Assembly (NCBI GenBank): GCA_025924755.1
Contig: JAICHT010000097.1
Location: 1-11,616, forward strand
DNA from: Chitinophagaceae bacterium
GTDB taxonomy: Bacteria > Bacteroidota > Bacteroidia > Chitinophagales > Chitinophagaceae
DNA: 11,616 bases
Direction of reading: 5' to 3'
Every line of letters begins with the position of its first letter. Positions within the stretch are counted from its first letter, which is position 1. The position numbers and the translations under genes were made by a program. The notes under the pieces are model-generated. The model was given only the letters and a program-made list of their open reading frames with translations. It was not told where the DNA came from and made no database searches. Positions 1 to 6,483 of the stretch are shown here, in pieces.

Positions 1-633
1 ATCCCATATTTTTTCGGCAACGTCTTCTTTATCTTCAAAATAAATTTCTACGCCGCCGGCACCCGTATACCCGGTAGCGCTTATTAACACATTATCAATT
101 CCGGCAAAGGTGCCTTTTACAAATGTGTAATACTTTAAGTTTAAAATATCGATATCTGTAAGCGGTTGTAATATTTTGGTAGCATTTGGGCCTTGTATGG
201 CCAGCAGGCAGGTTTTATCACTGATGTTGTGCATTTCCGCATTATCCGTATTATGCCCGCTGATCCAGTTCCAGTCTTTATCAATATTAGATGCGTTGAC
301 CACGATCATGTAAACTTTATTTTCAGCAATACAATACACAATGATATCATCTACTATACCGCCCTGGTTATTGGTCAGGCTGCTGTATTGCGCTTTTCCG
401 GCTGTGAGTTTTGAGGCATCGTTAGTAGTAACCCGTTGAATCAAATCCAATGACTTATCGCCTTTTATTATAAACTCGCCCATATGGCTTACATCGAATA
501 CACCGGCATTTTTTCGTACGGTTTGATGTTCATCATTAATACCTGTATAGCTAATGGGCATATTATACCCTGCAAACTCGGCCATTTTTGCTCCTAACTC
601 CATATGCTTCCGGGTAAAAGGCGTGCTCTTCAT
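1..633 (-). CDS. gcvT: Aminomethyltransferase, glycine cleavage T protein (N-terminal 211 residues; rest lies outside the window)
   Basis: This is the T protein of the glycine cleavage system. It releases ammonia from the aminomethyl group carried on H protein and passes the one-carbon unit to tetrahydrofolate in the cytoplasm. The reading frame is open from the ATG at 631-633 to the window edge. The N terminus MKSTPFTRKHMELGAKMAEF followed by AGYNMPISYTGI is typical of the family. Residues 92-96 are GIVDD, which includes the conserved catalytic aspartate. Residues 187-191 are TGYTG, followed by AGGVEIYF, whose Glu196 matches the folate-binding Glu. About 150 residues, including the C-terminal domain, are missing because of the window edge, not because the gene is broken. 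There is no Shine-Dalgarno sequence before the start. A TATTTTTG box 18 nt upstream and a terminator further up suggest an independent transcript. The identification is secure; the start is well supported. Confidence 0.96.
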   Translation of the reverse strand, partial: MKSTPFTRKHMELGAKMAEFAGYNMPISYTGINDEHQTVRKNAGVFDVSHMGEFIIKGDKSLDLIQRVTTNDASKLTAGKAQYSSLTNNQGGIVDDIIVYCIAENKVYMIVVNASNIDKDWNWISGHNTDNAEMHNISDKTCLLAIQGPNATKILQPLTDIDILNLKYYTFVKGTFAGIDNVLISATGYTGAGGVEIYFEDKEDVAEKIWD

Positions 634-651
634 TACAAAAAATTTGGATTG

Positions 652-659
652 CAAAAATA
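652..659 (-). promoter_or_regulatory. Putative -7 promoter element (TATTTTTG) of gcvT
   Basis: On the minus strand this reads TATTTTTG, a full match to the Bacteroidota -7 consensus TAnnTTTG. It lies 18 nt before the gcvT ATG. No good TTG is present at the -33 position (about 20 nt upstream), so the promoter rests on one element only. Confidence 0.45.
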
Positions 660-708
660 AAGTAAGCATATAGAGAAAGTGGGAAAAGTTTTTCTTTGCA
701 TATACAAA

Positions 709-728
709 AAGGCTCCTTGCGGAGCCTT
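709..728 (-). terminator. Intrinsic terminator of the padR-pspC unit
   Basis: AAGGCTCC (709-716) and GGAGCCTT (721-728) form a perfect 8-bp stem with a 4-nt loop. On the minus strand the stem runs into a T tract (TTTTT). It sits 43 bp after the stop codon of the PspC-domain gene and before gcvT, so it should separate the two transcripts. Confidence 0.85.
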
Positions 729-771
729 AGTACAACTTAACCTACAAGTTGTGAACTTCAACCAAGTTTAA

Positions 772-2964
772 TTATATAACAATCGGCAGGAAAGGATGCA
801 CTTGTGCTAACAACTCTTCATTATTTTTCTTTAGCTCGATTTTAGTAGTTTGTTTTGCAGCTTTTTCGTCTTGCATCCGTTGCAGGTTTTCCCGGTCTTT
901 TTCTAATTGCTTTTCTTTTTTATCTATTTCCCTTTGCACACTATCCGTATTGCTTCTATATTCATATACGCCATTCGGATTGTTTTTATAAGTATCTACT
1001 TCTTCCAATTGTCCGTCTGCCGTCATTACGTAATCCGTATCACTGTTCCAGTCAAAATAATCATCATTATCCCAATCTGAATTGCGGCCGTAATCGTTCC
1101 AGGTGTTTCTTTCGCCTATGCGCACATGTGCCGGGTGCAATTTTCCCTTGATAGATTCGTCAAGCCGGATTCTTTTACCCACAGGAACTTTAATTTCCAC
1201 AATCACTTTTTGTCCCCTGAACTTACTATCCCGGTTTATGCCTAAGCCACTGCCTAATATTAAAGTGCTATCTGTATAGTAGGCGTTATAGTTGATCTTT
1301 TCGGCTTTAGCCTCTGCCAGGTGCCGGGTTCTGCCGGCGCTGTACTTGTAAATGGTTACCCCGTAATTAGAATCATCGCTTTTAATGATCCGCACCTTGA
1401 TATTGGCCAGTTTCATACTATCGTCTGTAATGTCCCATCCATTTGATCCTTCATCTGCTATCCACCACATTTCTCCGCCATATCGTACTTCCGGCTCGTT
1501 TACCCTCACTATCATTTTGCCGGAAGGCGGTTGTGTAATAGCTACGGGCTGCGGTACTTTTTCGTAATATCGTACATCTCTTACAATGCTGCCTGCCAAA
1601 GCCAGTACACAAAAAACACCTATTAACCATAAGCCTCCAAAGATCCATCCCAGGTAATGCCGCTGCGTTTTTACTTTCATGATTCTACGTACTAGCCAGG
1701 TTATAAAGGCTATCAGCGGTATGGCTAAAAAAAGCAACACGGCGCCCCAAAAAAACAGTTTCTGCCAAAAGCCATCCAACATAAAATTCAGTATGTTTTG
1801 TTTTAACGGCCATATAGCGGTGCCGCTGCCAAATAGCACTACTATCAATACTACAAACAAGGCAAAGGCTATACTACCGGCAACAAACAGAAAGAAAGCT
1901 TTGAACAGTACGCCTATGGCATGACCCAAACCACGGGCTACCGGCCTTGCTGTTTCCGACATTTCGCTGGCAAAGGTTCTTCCTCTTGTGCTCGCAAAGT
2001 CGCGGGCTCTTTCGCTAAAATTTTGGGCAGAGGTTTTTACTTCTTCGCTAAAAGCTTTGGCGCGGTCTTTTGCTTCACTTCTAAACTGGTTGATTTCCTC
2101 CTGAACGTTTTGCCGTATGCGGTTTACATCAATCGTTTCTCCACGCATTTCCATTTTTTCGTATTGGGATTTGGCTTCCGGCAATACTATCCATAATATG
2201 ATATAGGCCAATATGAACGTGCTGGTAAACGATCCAAAGAAAAAGTCGGGGAAGAAAGGACCATGATAAGCAGAGAAAATTCCGTTGATACCGCTAAGTA
2301 AAATATTAATTATTAAAGGGGCGGCAAATATCAAACGTATTGCCCAGGCCGGTTTATCAAAGTAAGCACCTATGCCTCCGGCCACACCGGCTATGATACG
2401 GTCATCCGGATTACGAAACAACCTTTTTCCCACATAAGTTGCCAGTGGCCTTGTAGGCAACACAATCCATAAGACAATATATATTAATATACCAAAGCCA
2501 AAACCCCCAAATGTGATGATAGCAAATAACAGCCTTATAACTGCGGGATCTACATTCATATAGTTGGCAATACCAGAGCATACACCACCCAGCAATTTAT
2601 CCGATGCATCGCGGTACAGTCTGCCTTTAAAACGCCTGCCATCCGCACGGGTATAAGTAGCACTGGTTGCCTGATCGGTACCCGCATTATCTGCCGCATC
2701 TACTTTTTCAAAATCTTCTATACGGCCCATCGAGCTGATGATTTCATCAACATCGGTTTCGGTAACTGCTGTAATGCCTTTTTTAATCTTATCATTCATC
2801 AGCTCGGCAATACGGCTTTCAATATCATTAATAATTTCATCGCGGCCATCTTCATTTGCAAAATACCGGCGCAGGCTTTCTATATACCGTTGCAAACTTT
2901 CGTAAGCAGAATCCTCGATGGGAATCACCCTGCCCGATAAGTTTATATTTATGATCTTTTTCAT
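772..2964 (-). CDS. Multi-domain PspC membrane protein (two PspC domains, further membrane helices, Toastrack-like C-terminal region)
   Basis: This 730-residue inner-membrane protein is probably involved in envelope-stress sensing or membrane maintenance. Residues 1-90 form a soluble helical N-terminal domain of a type known from Bacteroidota PspC proteins. PspC domain 1 spans about 112-172 (conserved GGVCSGIANY, then a membrane helix ending VLWIVLP). PspC domain 2 spans about 180-265 (AGVAGGIGAYF, ending ILWIVLP). Residues 270-340 are a charged amphipathic helical stretch. Further membrane helices lie at about 351-378, 402-427 and 437-460. The soluble remainder (465-730) looks beta-rich and could be a Toastrack-type domain. 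It includes an Asp/Asn/Trp/Tyr-rich patch (620-645) and ends in a probable coiled coil (675-720). The start ATG lies 3 bp after the padR stop with no Shine-Dalgarno sequence, which fits translational coupling and control by PadR. The PspC calls are firm; the Toastrack call and exact role are inference. Confidence 0.9.
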   Translation of the reverse strand: MKKIININLSGRVIPIEDSAYESLQRYIESLRRYFANEDGRDEIINDIESRIAELMNDKIKKGITAVTETDVDEIISSMGRIEDFEKVDAADNAGTDQATSATYTRADGRRFKGRLYRDASDKLLGGVCSGIANYMNVDPAVIRLLFAIITFGGFGFGILIYIVLWIVLPTRPLATYVGKRLFRNPDDRIIAGVAGGIGAYFDKPAWAIRLIFAAPLIINILLSGINGIFSAYHGPFFPDFFFGSFTSTFILAYIILWIVLPEAKSQYEKMEMRGETIDVNRIRQNVQEEINQFRSEAKDRAKAFSEEVKTSAQNFSERARDFASTRGRTFASEMSETARPVARGLGHAIGVLFKAFFLFVAGSIAFALFVVLIVVLFGSGTAIWPLKQNILNFMLDGFWQKLFFWGAVLLFLAIPLIAFITWLVRRIMKVKTQRHYLGWIFGGLWLIGVFCVLALAGSIVRDVRYYEKVPQPVAITQPPSGKMIVRVNEPEVRYGGEMWWIADEGSNGWDITDDSMKLANIKVRIIKSDDSNYGVTIYKYSAGRTRHLAEAKAEKINYNAYYTDSTLILGSGLGINRDSKFRGQKVIVEIKVPVGKRIRLDESIKGKLHPAHVRIGERNTWNDYGRNSDWDNDDYFDWNSDTDYVMTADGQLEEVDTYKNNPNGVYEYRSNTDSVQREIDKKEKQLEKDRENLQRMQDEKAAKQTTKIELKKNNEELLAQVHPFLPIVI

Positions 2965-2967
2965 TGT

Positions 2968-3327
2968 TTAGTGGTTGGTTGAAGTTGATGTGTTAGGTTG
3001 TATATTGTTAGTCAGGGCATTTACTCCATATGATAGCTCTTGCCAGGTTTGATCGAGTTCCTTATAAAATGCCTTTCCTTTATCTGTAAGAGAGAAATAT
3101 TTACGGGGCGGCCCCGAATTGCTTTCTACCCAGCGATAGGTAAGCATATCTGCATTTTTTAACCGCGTTAGAAGCGGGTAAAGCGTGCCTTCTAAAATAT
3201 TTAGGCTGGCCGCTTTCATCTCCTCCACGATATCACTTGGATAAGCCTCGCCGCGGCCGATAATGGATAAAATGCAAAATTCCAATATCCCTTTCCGCAT
3301 CTGGCTTTGTGTATTCTCAATATTCAT
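2968..3327 (-). CDS. PadR-family transcriptional repressor
   Basis: This is a 119-residue winged-helix DNA-binding protein of the small PadR type, cytoplasmic and presumably dimeric. The diagnostic sequences are EGTLYPLLTRL (46-56, recognition region) and SGPPRKYFSLTDKGKAFY (71-88, the wing and following helix). The ATG at 3325-3327 was chosen because AGAGG, a good Shine-Dalgarno sequence and rare in this window, lies just upstream. The frame stays open to an ATG at 3390, but that would place the start inside the promoter and operator. The stop is 3 bp before the pspC-like gene, so the two form an operon. PadR-PspC pairs are common in Bacteroidota and Firmicutes, where PadR usually represses its own operon. 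The inverted repeat in its promoter supports that here. The ligand or signal is unknown. Confidence 0.93.
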   Translation of the reverse strand: MNIENTQSQMRKGILEFCILSIIGRGEAYPSDIVEEMKAASLNILEGTLYPLLTRLKNADMLTYRWVESNSGPPRKYFSLTDKGKAFYKELDQTWQELSYGVNALTNNIQPNTSTSTNH

Positions 3328-3354
3328 AATTACCTCTTTGTGCTTTTGCTTTAT

Positions 3355-3385
3355 CAAAGATATGGTGTTATTTGGTACTATACAA
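3355..3385 (-). promoter_or_regulatory. Promoter of the padR-pspC operon
   Basis: On the minus strand, TTG (3383-3385) and TATCTTTG (3355-3362) are separated by 20 nt. This matches the Bacteroidota primary promoter pattern, with a full TAnnTTTG -7 box. The -7 box ends 27 nt before the chosen padR ATG. The spacer contains one arm of the inverted repeat at 3373-3397. Confidence 0.75.
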
Positions 3386-3397
3386 CACATAGTACCA
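3373..3397. promoter_or_regulatory. Probable PadR operator: perfect inverted repeat overlapping the padR promoter
   Basis: TGGTACTAT (3373-3381), 7-nt spacer ACAACAC, ATAGTACCA (3389-3397) form a perfect 9-bp dyad. One arm lies between the -33 and -7 boxes and the -33 TTG lies in the dyad's spacer, so a bound dimer would block RNA polymerase. This is the expected geometry for autorepression by PadR. Binding itself is inferred. Confidence 0.72.
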
Positions 3398-3448
3398 TAT
3401 TTTTTATAGTAATGGCATATCTAAAGTAGTTGCACACATATTAATGAA

Positions 3449-3473
3449 TTGATTATCAACAACATAGTATCAA
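3449..3473. promoter_or_regulatory. Second, imperfect copy of the PadR operator-like dyad
   Basis: ATAGTATCAA (3464-3473) differs by one base in its first nine from the right arm of the main dyad. It is preceded by a 7-nt spacer CAACAAC and a left arm TTGATTAT, which complements the right arm if two bases are skipped. The spacer length and CAACA-CATAGTA context resemble the site at 3373-3397. It lies in the 308-bp divergent region between padR and the GT2 gene and may be an auxiliary site. The rest of that region (about 3398-3635) shows no gene. Confidence 0.4.
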
Positions 3474-3635
3474 AAATAGGTTATTATGAATTTTTAAATG
3501 GTAAAACTAGCTGACAAGTGGTAGTGCTTATTAGAAGGATTGCTGCTCAAAAGATGGGGGCAGGGCAATACTAAAACAGCCAGGATTACTTTATAAACCG
3601 GCTTCCTTATTTTTATGCCTTTATTATACAAAAGC

Positions 3636-4595
3636 ATGACGCTTGAAATGCCTACTGTTGCCATTGTTACTCCTTGTTTTAATGAAGGGGCCGGAATTTT
3701 AGATTTTCTTAAAAAGGTGGAAACTGCACTTAAGCGTACCAATGAGCAATTTATAATTATTACCGTTGATGATTGTTCTCAGGATAATACTTTGGAGCAG
3801 CTCCGTAATTTTCAGTTCCATTCTCCTTTACATCAACTGCACATCCTATCGCTGCATTTTAATGTAGGTCACCAGGGAGCTATATACCAGGGTTTGCTTT
3901 ACGCTTCCACCCTGAATGTGGCTAAAGTAATTATTATGGATTCGGATGGAGAAGACGACCCGGATGCCATTCCGGAATTGCTTCAGCAAAAAGATTTTAG
4001 TATTGTGGAAGTAAAACGCGGCAAAAGGGCTGAGTCGCTTTTGTTTCAAATCTGTTATACGCTTTACAAATTTATTTTCCATTTAATAACAGGCAAAAGC
4101 ATGGATTACGGAAATTATTGCATGATAGACCGTGATATGGTGAACCGGATTTCTTACACCTCTTTTATACACCTGCCTGCGTATTTACTTAAACAAAAAG
4201 CTACTAAAACTTCAATACAAAACAATAGGCAGAAGCGCATTTCAGGAAAGTCTAAAATGGGCATGCAGGGTTTGCTTATTCATGCGTTTAAATCGTTAAT
4301 TGAATTTGGAGAAGATCTTTTAATGATGTTCTTGAAGTTATTCCTGGCCATTTCTGTATTGTTACTATTGCTTCTGGGCAATATCTTCTACCAGAAATTT
4401 ATAGCAAAAACGGCTATACTGGGTTGGTTTAGTACGCTTACCATTGGTTTGCTTAATCTGGGCATGATCTGCTTTGGCTTTTTTATTATCGGCATATTAA
4501 TACTCAACCTTATTCACCAGCAAAACAACCGAACGCAAAAAAATATATACAGCATTATAAAAAATACACATGAACCTAAAACGCTACCTTCCTGA
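3636..4595 (+). CDS. GT2 family glycosyltransferase, membrane-anchored (GtrB/DPM1-like polyprenyl-phosphate sugar transferase)
   Basis: This enzyme probably transfers a sugar from a nucleotide sugar to polyprenyl (undecaprenyl) phosphate on the cytoplasmic face of the inner membrane. Numbering from this start (319 residues), the GT-A fold begins at VAIVTPCFNEG (about 8-18). The nucleotide-binding VDDCSQDNT is at about 44-52 and the metal-binding IIMDSDGEDDP, with the DxD-type motif DSD, is at about 99-109. YGNYCMIDR (about 158-166) matches a conserved block of this subfamily. Two membrane helices at about 230-252 and 262-294 give the usual two-helix C-terminal anchor. In-frame ATGs exist at 3615, 3636 and 3648 and none has a Shine-Dalgarno sequence. 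I chose 3636 because an A-rich stretch precedes it and a TATTTTTA box (3608-3615) lies 20 nt upstream, which would exclude 3615. The 3' end overlaps the next gene by 26 bp. The sugar is unknown. Confidence 0.88.
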   Translation: MTLEMPTVAIVTPCFNEGAGILDFLKKVETALKRTNEQFIIITVDDCSQDNTLEQLRNFQFHSPLHQLHILSLHFNVGHQGAIYQGLLYASTLNVAKVIIMDSDGEDDPDAIPELLQQKDFSIVEVKRGKRAESLLFQICYTLYKFIFHLITGKSMDYGNYCMIDRDMVNRISYTSFIHLPAYLLKQKATKTSIQNNRQKRISGKSKMGMQGLLIHAFKSLIEFGEDLLMMFLKLFLAISVLLLLLLGNIFYQKFIAKTAILGWFSTLTIGLLNLGMICFGFFIIGILILNLIHQQNNRTQKNIYSIIKNTHEPKTLPS

Positions 4596-6429
4596 GGATC
4601 GTTCTATCTATATTTTATGGAGCATTCTTGTGGTATCCTTTATCTTAAGATGCTGGCACCTCACTTTTCAAAGCTATTGGCTGGATGAATTACATACCAT
4701 GAACGAGGCAGATCCCAACATCTCCTGGAGCGCCTTGTTTTCTTACCTAAAATGCTGTGACCAGCACCCGCCGCTTTATTTTATACTATGCCGGTTTTGC
4801 TTTGCTATTTTTGGGCATACCGAGTTGGTAGGCAGGTTTATTTCCCTCTTATTTGGCACAGCGGGTGTTTGGGCCATGTGGCTGCTTGGAAAAGAATTTC
4901 TTGACAGACGCCTGGGGTTGATTGCTGCGGCATTAACGGGTTTTAACTATTTCCATATTGTTTACTCGCAGGAAGCCAGAAATTATATTGTAGTCTTCTT
5001 TTTTGCTGTTCTCTCGTTTGTTTATTTTGTCAGGTTATTAAAGCAATTAAAAAATAAAAATGCAATCTTATATGCGGTGTTTACATTGCTGATGATGTAC
5101 ACTCACTATTATGGTTTGTTTGTTGCCGTTTCTCAATTTTTCACTGCATTGCTATTTATAGTACTTGACAGGAACAACCGCAACTTGCTTTTTTCTAAAT
5201 TTCTTTTGGCGGGTATTATTATAGCCATATGCTATTTGCCATGGATTCCTTTTGTGCTGGCCATGTCTGATATCCATTCCTTTTGGATAGGAGCCATTGC
5301 TAACAATTTTGCAAAGGAATTCTTCAGCCAGTATTTTGGTGATAATGCTTTGATATTACCCTTTATCATTCTTTTACTTATCTACTATTGCCTGGAAGTA
5401 TTCCGGTCAGGCAGGCCACTGATGCATACATCGCCTATCAAGCAGAACGATCCCTTATCGCTCAGCTTTATTATACTTTTTACTACTACGGTTCTTACTT
5501 ATTTAATACCTTATTTACGCTCCGTATTAGTAGTACCTATGTTATTCAACCGCTATACTATTGTAGTAGTGCCGGCTTTTATTATTGCTATTTCTTTTGC
5601 TTTGATACAAATCCATCATGCTACGGTAAGAGGGTTGCTCCTCGGCACCATTCTGCTGCTGTCGGTTATAGATCTTATCGTTATAAAAAAATACTATAAA
5701 CAAATAAGTAAAACACAATTCAGAGAGGTCACTTCCTTTGTAGCAAATCAGCCAGCAAATACTTATCCTATTATTAACCAAAGAACCAGTTGGCAAGATC
5801 AGTATTACCTGAACCGTTACCATTATAAGGGGGAAGTATTGACGGGTAAAAAAGAGGATATGGTGGATTCTATTCTTGGAAAAAAAAGTAAAAAGTTTGA
5901 TCTACAGGCGTTCTGGATTGTTGGCTTTCATGGAGAAGCAAAATTAGCGGCGGATAAAAGAGCGGCTTTAGATACCGCTTTTACTTTAATGAAAGACACA
6001 TCGGGCTATGATGCTTGGGCGGAACTTTATGTATCTAAATGGGCGGCCAATGGATCGCAGGTAATAACTTCTACTAATTTTCCGGAACCGAATGCTGCAG
6101 ATATAGATGGGCAAAAGGTGATTGCCATATGGGGCGGTACGGTTAAAAGCTATGCAGTAACGTTTAAAAAAGGCAGCTACGAAATGTCGGTATTATCTAA
6201 AGGCACGCCAGTAGCCGGTGTTTATCCCCACTTAAATATTTATATGAATGGAAAAAAGGTATATGAATTTTATACTCCACAAGTTTTTGGTACCAGAAAA
6301 ACAATCATATCTGTGCCTGCAGATGGCAACTACGAAATACAAATTGAACTGGATAATGATGCATCAGACCCGGCAAAATCAGAAGACCGGAATGCCTTTA
6401 TTCAGCGTATTCTATTTATGAAACAATAG
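4570..6429 (+). CDS. GT39-family (PMT/ArnT-like) polytopic glycosyltransferase with C-terminal carbohydrate-binding-like domain
   Basis: This 619-residue membrane protein of the PMT_2/ArnT type would use a polyprenyl-phosphate sugar to glycosylate a lipid, glycan or protein on the periplasmic side. The first extracytoplasmic loop holds the family's acidic pair in SYWLDELHT (Asp39-Glu40), followed by HPPLYFIL (66-73) and YSQEARNY (132-139). FNRYTIVVVPAF (326-337) is the usual late-helix block. About ten or more hydrophobic helices lie between residues 12 and 374. Residues 377-490 are soluble. Residues 496-619 form a separate beta-rich domain with GTPVAGVYPHLNIYMNG, then LDND (594-597) and EDRN (605-608), a pattern resembling calcium-dependent xylan-binding modules (CBM60-like). 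The ATG overlaps the upstream GT2 gene by 26 bp, so the two are translated together and the GT2 probably makes its donor. GT39 is firm; the domain name at the C terminus is from memory. Confidence 0.9.
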   Translation: MNLKRYLPEDRSIYILWSILVVSFILRCWHLTFQSYWLDELHTMNEADPNISWSALFSYLKCCDQHPPLYFILCRFCFAIFGHTELVGRFISLLFGTAGVWAMWLLGKEFLDRRLGLIAAALTGFNYFHIVYSQEARNYIVVFFFAVLSFVYFVRLLKQLKNKNAILYAVFTLLMMYTHYYGLFVAVSQFFTALLFIVLDRNNRNLLFSKFLLAGIIIAICYLPWIPFVLAMSDIHSFWIGAIANNFAKEFFSQYFGDNALILPFIILLLIYYCLEVFRSGRPLMHTSPIKQNDPLSLSFIILFTTTVLTYLIPYLRSVLVVPMLFNRYTIVVVPAFIIAISFALIQIHHATVRGLLLGTILLLSVIDLIVIKKYYKQISKTQFREVTSFVANQPANTYPIINQRTSWQDQYYLNRYHYKGEVLTGKKEDMVDSILGKKSKKFDLQAFWIVGFHGEAKLAADKRAALDTAFTLMKDTSGYDAWAELYVSKWAANGSQVITSTNFPEPNAADIDGQKVIAIWGGTVKSYAVTFKKGSYEMSVLSKGTPVAGVYPHLNIYMNGKKVYEFYTPQVFGTRKTIISVPADGNYEIQIELDNDASDPAKSEDRNAFIQRILFMKQ

Positions 6430-6432
6430 CAT

Positions 6433-6472
6433 ACAAAAGGAGTGTACCTTGATTGAAGCACACTCCTTTTGT
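6433..6472. terminator. Bidirectional intrinsic terminator between convergent genes
   Basis: ACAAAAGGAGTGT (6433-6445) and ACACTCCTTTTGT (6460-6472) form a perfect 13-bp stem with a 14-nt loop. The loop can pair further (CTT 6448-6450 with AAG 6456-6458). Both strands carry TTTT in the descending arm. It sits 3 bp after the GT39 stop and 11 bp beyond the stop of the convergent oxygenase gene, so it can end transcripts from both sides. Confidence 0.87.
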
Positions 6473-6483
6473 AATTATAACTT

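Noticed and set aside
193..414. Plus-strand open frame inside gcvT
   Set aside because: The opposite strand encodes conserved GcvT sequence throughout.
634..708. Possible glycine riboswitch upstream of gcvT
   Set aside because: The space between the promoter-like box and the ATG is only about 18 nt, and no paired or G-rich aptamer-like structure is visible.
855..2196. Several plus-strand open frames inside the PspC-domain gene
   Set aside because: They lie opposite a gene with clear domain structure and have no coding-like features of their own.
3328..3390. N-terminal extension of PadR from the ATG at 3390
   Set aside because: It would start within the operator and upstream of the -7 box. 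The extra 21 residues do not look like PadR sequence, and the internal ATG has a good AGAGG ribosome site.
3494..3742. Minus-strand open frame crossing the start of the GT2 gene
   Set aside because: It overlaps the GT-A core coding sequence and shows no recognisable protein features.
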